DNA of 64,000 nucleotides from Aureibaculum luteum (GCF_003449015.1 NZ_QRGD01000009.1:104536-168535), one strand, 5' to 3'. Positions 1-8,797 are shown, counted from the stretch's first letter. A program made the numbers and translations. Notes: a model not told the origin generated them from the sequence alone.

Positions 1-952
1 TTTGATGAGCAATAATTAGCTTGTCAGGAACTTTACTATCAATTTTAATAGTTTTACCTTCTTTTGCCAATGTAACGTTGTCAAAAACAGTTTCCGCTTC
101 CTCTTTAAATAGGTTGAGGTCTTCATATCTACTGGAATAATGACCTAGTATTAATTGACCTACTCTTGCTTCTTCAGCTATTTTAGCTGCTTCTTCTGCA
201 GTAGAGTGTTTCGTTCTAACAGCAGTTTCTTGCCTGTCTTTTAAAAAAGTTGATTCATGGTATAATAAATCTACATTCTTTATTATAGAAGTTATCTCAG
301 GTTTGTAAACGGTGTCGCTACAAAAAGCGTAGCTAAGTGGTTTATTTGGGTTAAATGTAAGTTGCTCATTTGTTATTACATGACCATTAGCTTTAACAAA
401 ATCTTTACCATCTTTTAAATTCTGATAATCGCAAATTTCAATCTCAGAATATTTTTTAATGGCGTTCATATTTAATTTCCTTTCACCAACTTTTTCTTTG
501 AATAAAAAGCCATTGGTATACACACGATGCTCTAATGGTATTGTGAATACTTCCATTTTGTCATCTTCAAAAATGAGTTCTTTATTAGGGCTATTAAGCT
601 CATGAAATATGATATCAAACTGAGGCCAAGAATTACTCGTTTTCAATTGTAACATAATGATTTCTTTTAGGCCCGTTGGAGCATAAATGTGTAAATCATT
701 TTTGCGGTTTAAAAGTCCAAATGTTGAAATCAAGCCAATTAGTCCAAAAAAATGATCACCATGTAAATGAGAAATAAAGATATGACCAATGGTCGAAAAT
801 TTAATTTTATATTTTCGTAATTGCACCTGAGTTCCTTCACCACAATCAATTAAAAACCGTCTGTTATTAATTTCTAAATATTGTGATGTTGGATGTGCAA
901 ATGTCCTTGGAGTAGCTGAATGACAGCCCAATATGGTCAAACTAATGCTCAT
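1..952 (-). CDS. rnz: Ribonuclease Z (partial, 3' end outside window)
   Basis: Metallo-beta-lactamase-fold endonuclease that processes tRNA 3' ends in the cytoplasm. The reading frame starts at the ATG at 952-950 and stays open to the window edge, giving 317 codons, so the C-terminus is cut off. Seen: the N-terminus MSISLTILGCHSATPRTF and the zinc-binding HLHGDH motif at residues 62-67, followed by FFGL as in RNase Z. A further SDTVYK and a late GHYSSRY segment match the family's distal metal-site regions. The start codon overlaps the stop of the upstream small gene as ATGA, so it is probably translationally coupled as the last gene of the pyr operon. Identification is secure; the exact C-terminus is unknown. 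Confidence 0.93.
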   Translation of the reverse strand, partial: MSISLTILGCHSATPRTFAHPTSQYLEINNRRFLIDCGEGTQVQLRKYKIKFSTIGHIFISHLHGDHFFGLIGLISTFGLLNRKNDLHIYAPTGLKEIIMLQLKTSNSWPQFDIIFHELNSPNKELIFEDDKMEVFTIPLEHRVYTNGFLFKEKVGERKLNMNAIKKYSEIEICDYQNLKDGKDFVKANGHVITNEQLTFNPNKPLSYAFCSDTVYKPEITSIIKNVDLLYHESTFLKDRQETAVRTKHSTAEEAAKIAEEARVGQLILGHYSSRYEDLNLFKEEAETVFDNVTLAKEGKTIKIDSKVPDKLIIAHQ

Positions 953-1305
953 TTAATAACAATACGTTTAGATTTAATTTCAGTATTTGTTTTTAATGAA
1001 TAGATGTAAATTCCCGAATCTAATTTGTCTCTATAGAAGGGGATGGAGTTCGCACCAACTTTTGTAGTATACTTTTGCGTATAAACTACGTTTCCAATCA
1101 GGTCTTTTACTGAAAATAAAATTTCGAAAACAGCAGCTGCTTGAAATTTAATTTTAGTTGTAACGCTAAAAGGGTTGGGTGAGGCTGCAATTTCTTTAAG
1201 AGCAGTAACCGATTCTTGGGTACCGCCATTTTTTTTCTGCTGTTGTGCTACAACCGCTGAAGAAAGTGAAACCAATAAAAATAATAAGAGTAGTTTTTTT
1301 ACCAT
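949..1305 (-). CDS. Mini secreted protein made almost only of a T9SS sorting domain
   Basis: 118 residues. Residues 1-20 form a signal peptide (MVKKLLLLFLLVSLSSAVVA followed by QQQ). After a short linker the rest reads as a type A T9SS C-terminal sorting domain: ASPNPF near residue 42, then beta-strand segments, GIYIY near residue 98 and a terminal KRIVIK. In the family this domain directs export across the outer membrane by the type IX system and is normally fused to a large passenger. Here there is no passenger. It sits 38 bp after the STAS-like gene and overlaps rnz by 4 bp, so it is an operon member. It could be a surface anchor, a decoy substrate or the residue of a larger protein; I cannot tell which. 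Confidence 0.8.
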   Translation of the reverse strand: MVKKLLLLFLLVSLSSAVVAQQQKKNGGTQESVTALKEIAASPNPFSVTTKIKFQAAAVFEILFSVKDLIGNVVYTQKYTTKVGANSIPFYRDKLDSGIYIYSLKTNTEIKSKRIVIK

Positions 1306-1343
1306 AAGCTATTTAAAGTTTTATTTAATTATTCCCATTTATA

Positions 1344-1676
1344 TTAAAAACCTAAGTCTCGTTCAATATTTTCCATTTCTATAATATCAAAGGCCTCGAC
1401 GTGTGTAGGTACAACAATCATTTCATTGGGGAAGTCATCTGCCTCAATTTCATTTAAAATAATAACAAATGACATGCCATTATTTTTATGCTGTTTTACA
1501 ATTGGCAAAAATAACAAGATATTTTCTTTATCTATCCCTTTTGACTTAGAAAAATCAAGAATGACATTCTCATTTTTAAATTTAGCATATTTTTTTGAGA
1601 AATTCGAAAAAAAATCAAGAATTGATAATTTTTCATTTGTAATAACAGTTGCTATATCTGTTTTTTCTATAATCAT
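1344..1676 (-). CDS. STAS-like small protein of the pyr/rnz operon
   Basis: 110 residues with no signal peptide or membrane segment, so probably cytoplasmic. The pattern of a short strand, a helix, VILDFS, a helix and FVIILN resembles a STAS (anti-sigma-factor antagonist-like) fold, but I do not see the conserved phosphorylatable serine motif of SpoIIAA proteins. In Flavobacteriaceae a gene of this type commonly sits next to rnz and is sometimes named after it. Its start overlaps the stop of pyrB by 4 bp, indicating coupling. The function is not known; a regulatory binding role is only an inference from the fold. Confidence 0.65.
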   Translation of the reverse strand: MIIEKTDIATVITNEKLSILDFFSNFSKKYAKFKNENVILDFSKSKGIDKENILLFLPIVKQHKNNGMSFVIILNEIEADDFPNEMIVVPTHVEAFDIIEMENIERDLGF

Positions 1677-2602
1677 TTTTTTATTTGTTGAGCTAATAAA
1701 TAGATAACAGCCATGCGAATTGCAACACCATTTTCTACTTGATTTAAGATAATGGACTGATCTGAATCAGCTACATCGCTTGTAATTTCTACACCTCTAT
1801 TAATAGGTCCTGGATGCATTATTACAATTTTCTTGCCAAGACTATCTAGCAGTTGCTTATTTATGCCAAAAAGCTGTGTGTACTCTCTAATAGAAGGAAA
1901 ATATTTAATATCCATTCGTTCATGCTGCACCCGTAAAACGTTAGCAACATCGCACCATTCCAACGCCTTTCTTAAATTGGTCTCAACTTCTACACCTAAA
2001 CTTGTTATATGTTTTGGAATTAAAGTTGTGGGACCGCAAACTTTTACTTTTGCTCCTTGTAATTGTAAGGCAAAAATATTTGATAAGGCGACTCTTGAGT
2101 GTAAAATATCACCAATAATGACTATCTTCTTACCTTTAACTGTGCCTAATTTTTCTTTTATAGAATAACTATCTAATAAGGCTTGTGTAGGATGTTCATG
2201 TGCCCCATCACCAGCATTTATAATTCGAGCATCAACATGTTTAGATAAAAATACACCTGCACCAACATTGGGGTGTCTCATAACAACAATATCAACTTTC
2301 ATGGAAAGAATGTTGTTTACTGTATCAATAAGAGTTTCTCCTTTTTTTACCGAAGATTGACTGGCAGAAAAGTTAATTATATCTGCAGAAAGCCTTTTCT
2401 CGGCAAGTTCAAAAGATAATTTAGTTCGTGTACTGTTTTCAAAAAACAAGTTGGCAATAGTAATATCTCGCAGCGAAGGAACTTTCTTAATAGGTCTATT
2501 AATTACTTCTTTAAAATGGTCTGCTGTTTCAAAAATTAGATTAATATCTTCATTTTTGAGATATTTGATTCCTAATAAATGCTCTGTGCTTAACGCTTTC
2601 AT
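1673..2602 (-). CDS. pyrB: Aspartate carbamoyltransferase catalytic subunit
   Basis: Condenses carbamoyl phosphate with aspartate to N-carbamoyl aspartate, the committed step of pyrimidine synthesis, in the cytoplasm. The 309-residue length is normal. Seen: the carbamoyl-phosphate loop FFENSTRTKLSFELAE near residue 53 (STRTK where many homologues have STRTR), HEHPTQALLD near residue 135, and MHPGPINRGVEI near residue 263 in the C-terminal aspartate domain. The start lies 1 bp after the pyrR stop and the end overlaps the STAS-like gene by 4 bp, so this is a tight operon. No regulatory pyrI subunit gene is adjacent. Confidence 0.97.
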   Translation of the reverse strand: MKALSTEHLLGIKYLKNEDINLIFETADHFKEVINRPIKKVPSLRDITIANLFFENSTRTKLSFELAEKRLSADIINFSASQSSVKKGETLIDTVNNILSMKVDIVVMRHPNVGAGVFLSKHVDARIINAGDGAHEHPTQALLDSYSIKEKLGTVKGKKIVIIGDILHSRVALSNIFALQLQGAKVKVCGPTTLIPKHITSLGVEVETNLRKALEWCDVANVLRVQHERMDIKYFPSIREYTQLFGINKQLLDSLGKKIVIMHPGPINRGVEITSDVADSDQSIILNQVENGVAIRMAVIYLLAQQIKK

Positions 2603-2603
2603 T

Positions 2604-3146
2604 TTAATTATTGCTTAATAAGTAAACGGCATCTTTTTTATCGTTTTCGAGCCAAGACACTTTAACTTTTTCTGAATTAATAACATCTACTTGTCTTCCT
2701 TTATAATTGGGTTGTATTGGTAAATGTCTACTAAATCTTCTATCTATTAATACTAACAATTCTATAGATTCTGGTCGTCCAAATGACTGTAGAGCCGTTA
2801 AGGCTGATCGTACACTTCTACCTGAAAACAAAACATCATCGATAATAACCACATTTTTGTCCTCAACAATAAAGTCAATAGTTGTATTACTGGCAGCCAA
2901 AGGTTCATCTCTACGTCTAAAATCATCACGATAAAAAGTAATATCTAGCTGTCCCAGTTTAATATTAGAGATGTTATAATCATTCTGTAAAATTTCTTTT
3001 AATCTCTTGGCAAGAAAAATACCCCTTGGTTGCAAACCAATTAATACTGTGTCCTTAAAATCGTTATGATTTTCAATGAGCTGACAAGCCAAGCGATGTA
3101 GGATGATGTGAATATCTTTTGCGTTAAGTAATGTCTTCTTTGCCAT
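2604..3146 (-). CDS. pyrR: PyrR-family bifunctional regulator / uracil phosphoribosyltransferase
   Basis: 180 residues. The PRPP-binding signature NVVIIDDVLFSGRSVRSAL is near residues 98-116, and RPRGIFLAKRL-type residues (LQPRGIFLAKRL) are near residue 38, as in type I phosphoribosyltransferases. PyrR proteins bind pyr mRNA in a UMP-dependent way and can also make UMP from uracil and PRPP. The leader here is predicted to be only about 20-25 nt (see the -7 element at 3176-3183), which leaves no room for a classical PyrR attenuator, so the mode of control in this lineage is uncertain. It is the first gene of the operon with pyrB. Confidence 0.93.
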   Translation of the reverse strand: MAKKTLLNAKDIHIILHRLACQLIENHNDFKDTVLIGLQPRGIFLAKRLKEILQNDYNISNIKLGQLDITFYRDDFRRRDEPLAASNTTIDFIVEDKNVVIIDDVLFSGRSVRSALTALQSFGRPESIELLVLIDRRFSRHLPIQPNYKGRQVDVINSEKVKVSWLENDKKDAVYLLSNN

Positions 3147-3175
3147 TAGAGCAGTGCGAGCCTTTGATTGTAGGA

Positions 3176-3183
3176 CAAAAATA
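3176..3183 (-). promoter_or_regulatory. Predicted -7 element of the pyr operon promoter
   Basis: On the minus strand the sequence reads TATTTTTG, an exact match to the Bacteroidota TAxxTTTG element, placed 30 bp before the pyrR ATG. No clear -33 TTG is seen at the usual distance. Confidence 0.55.
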
Positions 3184-3307
3184 CATTTTTTTTTAATAAA
3201 TAAAACGGTTTATAACGTGTTAATTAATTTGTTAACAACATTTGGGCTGTACACCTGATAAAAAAAGAGTTTAGAGTAATTTTAAATTCATAAGAAAACC
3301 TGATTAT

Positions 3308-4693
3308 ATGCACGCATTTCAAAGTGATGATGATGAAATTCCATTATCAAAATTTGAATCAATGTTGAAAACAAATAGCGTATATTTTTTCGATTCAACT
3401 GAATTTGAAGAAATTATAATACACTATATGAATGTTGGTAAGATGTCATTGGCTAAAAAGGCTTTAGATTTAGGGTTGAGACAACATCCTGATTCTGTAG
3501 CTTTAAAACTGGCCTTTGTTGAGGTGCTCTTATATGAAGATAAAATTAATAAAGCAGAAGAGTTATTAATTGAATTGGAAGAAATTGAGCCTTTAAACGA
3601 TCAAGTTTTTCTTCATAAAGCCAGTTTGTTGTCTAAAAAAGACAAGCATATAGATGCTATCTTGGCGTTGAATCAAGCACTTTTATATACCGAAGATGAA
3701 GCGGATGTTTATTCTATGATAGGCATGGAGTATTTGTATATGGAAGATTTTGATACAGCTCGATTAAATTTTGCCAAATGTTTGGAAGTAGAATTTGATG
3801 ACTATTCAGCTTTATATAATGTAATTTATTGTTTTGATATGCTAGATCAGCATAAAGAAGCTATTGATTATTTATTAAATTATATAGAGAAAGATCCATA
3901 TAGCGAAATCGCTTGGCATCAATTAGGTCGACAGTACTTTATGATGGATAATTTTTCAGAGGCTTTAAATGCATTTGATTATTCCATTTTAATTGATGAA
4001 TATTTTATTGGAGCCTATCTAGAAAAAGCAAAAACACTTGAGGAATTAGGAAGGTTTGAAGAAGCTATAGCCAATTATCAATTGACGATTAGCTTAGATG
4101 ATGGTACGTCATTTGCGTATCTTAGAATTGCCAATTGCTATGAGCAAATGGGGGTTACAAAACAAGCACTTAAATATTACAATATAACGGTAAAGGAAGA
4201 TCCTTTGTTGGATAAAGGGTGGCTTGCTCTTACCAATTTATATGTTAAAAATAAGAATTATCAAAAGGCACTTTATTTTATCAATAAAGCCTTATTAATA
4301 GATGAAGATAATTCAATCTATTGGATGCGTTATGCTGAGATTAATCTAAAATTAAACTTTTACGAAGAGGCTACAAAAGGCTTTCAGAAATGTTTAGATT
4401 TGGAAGACTATACCTTGGATATTTTTATAGCCTTGGCGGATATATTGCAATTTATTGGCGATTTTGATGATGCTATTGCAGTGTTATTAAGGGCTAAAAA
4501 ATTATATGAGGATTTTGCTGAGATTGAATATCGTTTGGCTGGATTACATATCTTAAATCAAAAAGAAAAAGAAGGCCTAGTATTACTTAAGGCCGCCTTA
4601 AAAATTGATTATGATTATCATCATATCATTAAAGAATTGTATCCTTCAGTTTATGATTTAGAAGCCGTTAGGGTTTTAATTGCATCTTCTTAA
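3308..4693 (+). CDS. Tetratricopeptide repeat protein
   Basis: 461 residues without signal peptide, so probably cytoplasmic. From about residue 35 to 430 the protein is a run of roughly a dozen TPR helical pairs: alternating small and aromatic residues and endings such as ALxxxDPxxxxA are visible (for example LDLGLRQHPDSVALKLA near 53 and ALLIDEDNSIYWMRYAE near 330). TPR arrays mediate protein-protein contact. The first 30 residues are acidic. It is a conserved stand-alone gene of Flavobacteriaceae; the partner is not known. It is convergent with the GT39 gene, and the stop codons overlap by 4 bp. Confidence 0.85.
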   Translation: MHAFQSDDDEIPLSKFESMLKTNSVYFFDSTEFEEIIIHYMNVGKMSLAKKALDLGLRQHPDSVALKLAFVEVLLYEDKINKAEELLIELEEIEPLNDQVFLHKASLLSKKDKHIDAILALNQALLYTEDEADVYSMIGMEYLYMEDFDTARLNFAKCLEVEFDDYSALYNVIYCFDMLDQHKEAIDYLLNYIEKDPYSEIAWHQLGRQYFMMDNFSEALNAFDYSILIDEYFIGAYLEKAKTLEELGRFEEAIANYQLTISLDDGTSFAYLRIANCYEQMGVTKQALKYYNITVKEDPLLDKGWLALTNLYVKNKNYQKALYFINKALLIDEDNSIYWMRYAEINLKLNFYEEATKGFQKCLDLEDYTLDIFIALADILQFIGDFDDAIAVLLRAKKLYEDFAEIEYRLAGLHILNQKEKEGLVLLKAALKIDYDYHHIIKELYPSVYDLEAVRVLIASS

Positions 4694-6318
4694 CGCTCCG
4701 AATAATAAATAGTCCATTTTCCAATTACTTTTTTAGAGTTGTAACTATTTTGTAACCAAAGTAACTTTTCTGGTAATGGTTTTTTGTAGACTAACAATAC
4801 CGTTGGGTTTTTAGTGATTTCGTGTAAACTATTAAACTCATTAGGGTTTTGCAGATTGATAAGGTGTTTTTTCCAATTTAAATCTTCTTCAAATTGCGTT
4901 TCTCTATTTAACGATTCATCGCCATCGTATAAAGAAATAATAGATTTATTCAAGCCAAATGCAATAGCGGATTTTCTTGTATTATAAACTAAAATAGCTC
5001 TGTTATTTAAATTGTTTTGAAGTATAAAATCAGTTATCGGTCTGGTACCATTTACTTTTAACTCATTTTTAGAAAATATAACAGAGCTACTTATTAAAAG
5101 TAATAAAGCAATTAACAAGGAAGTGAATATAGGTTTCGATTTTACTTCTACTACTTTAGAATTATAAATAACAATAATTAGTATTAAAATGACAGCACTA
5201 GCAATGGCTAAATAAAACGGAAAATCAATATCAAAATCAATAAATGGAGCAACGATAAACGCTAAGGTGATGAGACCCGAAAACCCCAATATAATTCCGT
5301 TTACAACTTTAACTTTTCCTATTTCAATTTTTGAAAATAAATGAGCTGTTAGAATAGCAATTAAACTATATAATGGCAGTATATATAAAATACGTTTTGA
5401 AGAGGATATTGAAAAGAATACCAACGGTATAAGCACTGCAATTAACAAGGCAAAATGCAATGTTTTAAATTTAAATAGGCTCTTTTGGTCTTTTAATAAA
5501 TAGAGTAGAGCTAAAAACCAAGGTAATCCAACTACCGGAGCAAAAGCTAAGAAATACCAAAACGGTTCGGTTCTTCCAAAGGCATTTTTAGAGAACCGAT
5601 CAGCCGTTTGTTTGCCTAAAAAATAATCTACAAAAGCTGGGTTTTGAATACCTAAATAGATAAACCATGAAGATGCAATGCCTAGAAATAAGGTCCATGC
5701 TAATATATGATGAAAAGAAAATTTTCGCTTTGCTTTTTCGGTACGATTATAAAATATAATAAAGAGAACAGGGACGATAAATATAACAGGGCCTTTCGTT
5801 AAAAAACCTAAGGCTAAACTTATGGTGAATACATACAACGATTTTAAAAATCCTGTTTTACGATAATTCACCCAACTGTAAATACTCAATAAAGCAAAAG
5901 TGGCTAAAAAAGCATCAGTAGTCAAGTTTCGAGAGGAAATTAAAACCAAGGGAAACGTAAAATAAATAATAGATGCCCATAAGGCCGTTTTTTTATTATT
6001 GAAAAGTAAAATGGTCAATTTATATACTAAAAGTATTTGTAACAAAACAGCCAACTGCAAAAAGAACCGTGCTCCAAAAGGATTAACACCAAATATTTCA
6101 TAACCCAATGCCGTAATTTGATAGGTAAAAGGAGGTTTATGATAATGATGAACATCTAATAAATTAGGATGAACATAATCTCCTGTTGCATACATTGCTC
6201 TGCCAATTTCTGCATATCTAGCATCGCTACTTTCTAATACACCATACGAACCCACATTAATAAGAAGGGCAACAGCGGCAATGATTAAAAATATGTTAAA
6301 ATTATAATTATTTTTCAT
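4690..6318 (-). CDS. GT39-family membrane glycosyltransferase (ArnT-like)
   Basis: 542 residues with about 11-12 hydrophobic membrane segments. Near the N-terminus, SSDARYAEIGRAMY (about residues 30-43) and HHYHKPPFTYQ (about 58-68) match the ArnT/PMT-type periplasmic loop in which acidic and lysine residues bind the lipid-phosphate sugar donor. Such enzymes take a sugar from a polyprenyl phosphate and transfer it, outside the inner membrane, to lipid A, another glycolipid or protein. It is the last gene of a three-gene leftward operon with a LAB_N protein and a GT2 enzyme, which supports a complete polyprenyl-phosphate-sugar pathway. Donor sugar and acceptor cannot be read from sequence. Confidence 0.88.
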   Translation of the reverse strand: MKNNYNFNIFLIIAAVALLINVGSYGVLESSDARYAEIGRAMYATGDYVHPNLLDVHHYHKPPFTYQITALGYEIFGVNPFGARFFLQLAVLLQILLVYKLTILLFNNKKTALWASIIYFTFPLVLISSRNLTTDAFLATFALLSIYSWVNYRKTGFLKSLYVFTISLALGFLTKGPVIFIVPVLFIIFYNRTEKAKRKFSFHHILAWTLFLGIASSWFIYLGIQNPAFVDYFLGKQTADRFSKNAFGRTEPFWYFLAFAPVVGLPWFLALLYLLKDQKSLFKFKTLHFALLIAVLIPLVFFSISSSKRILYILPLYSLIAILTAHLFSKIEIGKVKVVNGIILGFSGLITLAFIVAPFIDFDIDFPFYLAIASAVILILIIVIYNSKVVEVKSKPIFTSLLIALLLLISSSVIFSKNELKVNGTRPITDFILQNNLNNRAILVYNTRKSAIAFGLNKSIISLYDGDESLNRETQFEEDLNWKKHLINLQNPNEFNSLHEITKNPTVLLVYKKPLPEKLLWLQNSYNSKKVIGKWTIYYSER

Positions 6319-6369
6319 CTAAATGTACTTTAATTATCTTTCTAAAAATGAATTACCCAATAAGGGTTT

Positions 6370-7008
6370 TTATTTATCTTGCTTTAACAGTAAAACGATA
6401 TTTCTACTATAAATAACAAACCCAAATAATTGGCCAATAAACAATACAGGGTCTCTTCTGATAATGGCATAACTTAAAATCATTAAAGAACCTACTAAAC
6501 TTAAAAGCCAAAACCCAAAAGGGAGTGTTGATTCTTTTTTACGCTCAGAATAGATCCATTGATATACAAATCGTAGGGTGAAAATAATTTGTCCTACGCT
6601 TCCCCATATTAATAAATTAAGAGGAATATCTTCATTTCTAAATAAACGTTCTATATCTATTTGATCATTATTAAATGAATAAACAGCAATTAAAAAAGGA
6701 AAAGCGAATAAAAAACCACGTAAAAAAATTGGTAATTTTTTCCAAGAACCTTGCAATTGCATATTTCTAATGTAAATAAAATAGGTTAAGGATTGTCCGA
6801 GCATAATTGCAAAATCATCTCGTAACCAGCCATAAATAAACAGTAAAAAAGAAGCAATTAAACTTAATTGCCAAAACAGTTCAGGCGTTAATACTTTTTT
6901 TACTTTTTCAGATTGAATCCATTGTAATAACAATCGAGCTGAAAATAAAATTTGAGCAGCAAAACCTATAATGTAAACGACGTACTTATATGAAAGCCAA
7001 TCGCTCAT
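6370..7008 (-). CDS. Membrane protein with two LAB_N (lipid-A biosynthesis N-terminal) repeats
   Basis: 212 residues and about six membrane segments. The protein is an internal duplication: residues about 13-85 (AAQILFSARLLLQWIQSE, then ELFWQLSLIASFLLF) and about 135-205 (VGQIIFTLRFVYQWIYSER, then GFWLLSLVGSLMIL) have the same pattern of QxxFxxRxxxQWxxSE, FW and a final GQxxxFxIYxRN. LAB_N domains are found beside lipid A and polyprenyl-phosphate glycosyltransferases; their biochemical role is not settled, and a flippase-like or scaffolding job for the lipid-linked sugar is an inference. Its start overlaps the GT2 stop by 4 bp; the GT39 gene follows after 51 bp. Confidence 0.82.
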   Translation of the reverse strand: MSDWLSYKYVVYIIGFAAQILFSARLLLQWIQSEKVKKVLTPELFWQLSLIASFLLFIYGWLRDDFAIMLGQSLTYFIYIRNMQLQGSWKKLPIFLRGFLFAFPFLIAVYSFNNDQIDIERLFRNEDIPLNLLIWGSVGQIIFTLRFVYQWIYSERKKESTLPFGFWLLSLVGSLMILSYAIIRRDPVLFIGQLFGFVIYSRNIVLLLKQDK

Positions 7009-7727
7009 GAACCGATTTTTGACTTTTCTATGGTATAATTAATATACCTTCTACGCATCCATCTATATCCGAAAGTATCACGAAGTGCTTTAAAAGATCG
7101 GTTAAAAATATTGAATTTAGATTGACCTGCAATACGCTCAAAATGCTGTACTTTAATTTGTTTTATTTTACCATCTTGTAGCAGTATTAATGCGGGTATA
7201 AAACGATGCATTCCTTTAAAAAACGGAATTCTTTTAGCAGATTCAGTATGGATTACTTTTAGGGGACAACCCGTATCTGTAATACCGTCATTAATTAAAC
7301 CACGTCTAATACTATTGGCAATTAACGATTGTATTTTTTTATTTAAGGTATCTTTTCTTTTACCTCTAAATCCAATAACAGCTTGGTAATTATCAATGTC
7401 TTCTAACAAGATATCAAAATCGTATGGTGTGGTCTGAAGGTCAGCATCAATATAACCAATTAACTGGGTGTCAATATGATCTATACCAGCTTTAATTGCA
7501 GCACTTAGTCCGCAATTTTCTTTAAATTTAAGGAATTCAAAATCAGGGTTATCAGTACAAATTTCGACAATTTTATCGAAACTTTTATCTGTTGAACCAT
7601 CATCAATAAAGAGAACTTTACTTTTGGTTTTACTTTTTGAAAAATAATCAGTAAACGTACTGAATATCCTATCTAAATTGTCAATTTCATTAAAAACGGG
7701 AATGATAATAGTCATTCTATACTCCAT
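7005..7727 (-). CDS. GT2-family glycosyltransferase (polyprenyl-phosphate sugar synthase type)
   Basis: 240 residues, GT-A fold. Seen: TIIIPVFNEIDNL at the N-terminus, LFIDDGSTDKS near residue 39 binding the nucleotide, and the metal-binding DADLQTTP near residue 94. The protein is of DPM1/ArnC type and lacks C-terminal membrane helices, so it is likely to act at the inner face of the inner membrane. It probably loads a sugar from a nucleotide donor onto undecaprenyl phosphate for the GT39 enzyme encoded two genes downstream. First gene of the operon; a 16-bp perfect palindrome lies in its presumed leader. Confidence 0.87.
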   Translation of the reverse strand: MEYRMTIIIPVFNEIDNLDRIFSTFTDYFSKSKTKSKVLFIDDGSTDKSFDKIVEICTDNPDFEFLKFKENCGLSAAIKAGIDHIDTQLIGYIDADLQTTPYDFDILLEDIDNYQAVIGFRGKRKDTLNKKIQSLIANSIRRGLINDGITDTGCPLKVIHTESAKRIPFFKGMHRFIPALILLQDGKIKQIKVQHFERIAGQSKFNIFNRSFKALRDTFGYRWMRRRYINYTIEKSKIGS

Positions 7728-7750
7728 AGGCTTATTGGTTTAGATAGTGG

Positions 7751-7766
7751 ACTGGTTTAAACCAGT
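7751..7766. repeat. Perfect 16-bp palindrome in the leader of the glycosylation operon
   Basis: The sequence ACTGGTTTAAACCAGT is its own reverse complement. It lies 24 bp before the GT2 start codon and just downstream of the predicted -7 element at 7776-7783, near the expected transcription start. It could be an operator for a dimeric repressor or an mRNA hairpin. Confidence 0.6.
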
Positions 7767-7775
7767 TAGATTTTG

Positions 7776-7783
7776 CAAATGTA
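7776..7783 (-). promoter_or_regulatory. Predicted -7 element for the GT2-LAB_N-GT39 operon
   Basis: Minus strand reads TACATTTG, matching TAxxTTTG. Transcription would begin near 7769, giving a leader of about 42 nt that contains the 16-bp palindrome. Confidence 0.55.
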
Positions 7784-7842
7784 CAAATATTTAAAAAATC
7801 AAATTACAGTACTTCTTAAAAAATAGCTCCAAACAATTTAAC

Positions 7843-7850
7843 TATATTTG
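7843..7850 (+). promoter_or_regulatory. Predicted -7 element for the DUF368 genes
   Basis: TATATTTG matches TAxxTTTG exactly, ending 20 bp before the first codon listed for the first DUF368 gene (7870 if the second in-frame start is used). It is divergent from the glycosylation operon promoter 60 bp away. Confidence 0.55.
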
Positions 7851-7863
7851 GGGCTAATTTTTA

Positions 7864-8796
7864 TTGTTTATGCAAAGGAGTTTAAGAGAATATATCGCAA
7901 TTACCTTCAAAGGAATTGCCATGGGGGCCGCGGATGTTGTACCGGGAGTATCCGGTGGTACAATTGCTTTTATATCTGGAATTTATGAAGAGTTATTGGA
8001 TACTATTAGCAGTATCAATTTGAATGCATTAAAAATTTTAAAAAAGGAAGGAGTTAAAGCCGCATGGAAGGCGATAAACGGAAATTTTTTATTTGCACTT
8101 TTGTTGGGAATAGGAATTAGTATCCTTTCTTTAGCTAAACTCATAAAATATTTACTAATAAATGAACCGGTTCTATTATGGGCATTCTTTTTCGGATTGG
8201 TATTGGCAAGTGTGTTTTTTGTTGGAAAACAAATTAGGGAATGGAATATTTTAAAAGTGGTGGTTTTATTTTTAGGTACAGCTATCGGTTATTATATTAC
8301 AATTTTGCCACCTGTTGCAGCTCATGACACCTCTACATGGTTTTTATTTATGTCAGGAGCCTTGGCTATTTGTGCGATGATATTACCTGGTATTTCGGGA
8401 GGCTTTATTCTTCTGTTACTCGGTGCTTATAAACCCGTAATAACGGCTATTGATGAACGAGACTTTAAAACGCTATTTACTGTTGCTGTAGGAGCTATAG
8501 TTGGTTTGTTAGCCTTTTCGAGAGTATTAAAATGGCTTTTTGATAAATATAGAAACGTTACCTTGGCGTTATTAACAGGATTTATTGCAGGTTCCTTAAA
8601 TAAAATTTGGCCTTGGAAAGAAATTCTTTCATGGCGTACAAACTCTCATGGAGAGGAAGTTCCTTTTATGGAAGAAAGTATTTCACCATTTAATTATGGT
8701 GGAGATCCTGAGATTGTTTGGGCATGCTTGTTGGCAATTTTAGGTGTTTTAGTAATTTACGGATTAGAAAAATTTTCAAAAGTGAAAGTCGCATAA
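7864..8796 (+). CDS. DUF368 family, PopT-type undecaprenyl phosphate translocase, copy 1
   Basis: 310 residues with about 8-9 membrane segments. Two inverted-repeat-like signature loops are visible: GAADVVPGVSGGTIAF near residue 21 and MILPGISGGFILLLLGAY near 172. DUF368 proteins (PopT) have been shown in other bacteria to return undecaprenyl phosphate to the inner leaflet after its sugar or peptidoglycan cargo is released. The annotated first codons are preceded by hydrophilic MFMQRSLRE; an ATG at 7870 is the second possible start. A second DUF368 gene follows 1 bp later. The divergent operon uses lipid-phosphate sugars, which makes the carrier-recycling role fitting. Confidence 0.85.
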   Translation: MFMQRSLREYIAITFKGIAMGAADVVPGVSGGTIAFISGIYEELLDTISSINLNALKILKKEGVKAAWKAINGNFLFALLLGIGISILSLAKLIKYLLINEPVLLWAFFFGLVLASVFFVGKQIREWNILKVVVLFLGTAIGYYITILPPVAAHDTSTWFLFMSGALAICAMILPGISGGFILLLLGAYKPVITAIDERDFKTLFTVAVGAIVGLLAFSRVLKWLFDKYRNVTLALLTGFIAGSLNKIWPWKEILSWRTNSHGEEVPFMEESISPFNYGGDPEIVWACLLAILGVLVIYGLEKFSKVKVA

Positions 8797-8797
8797 T

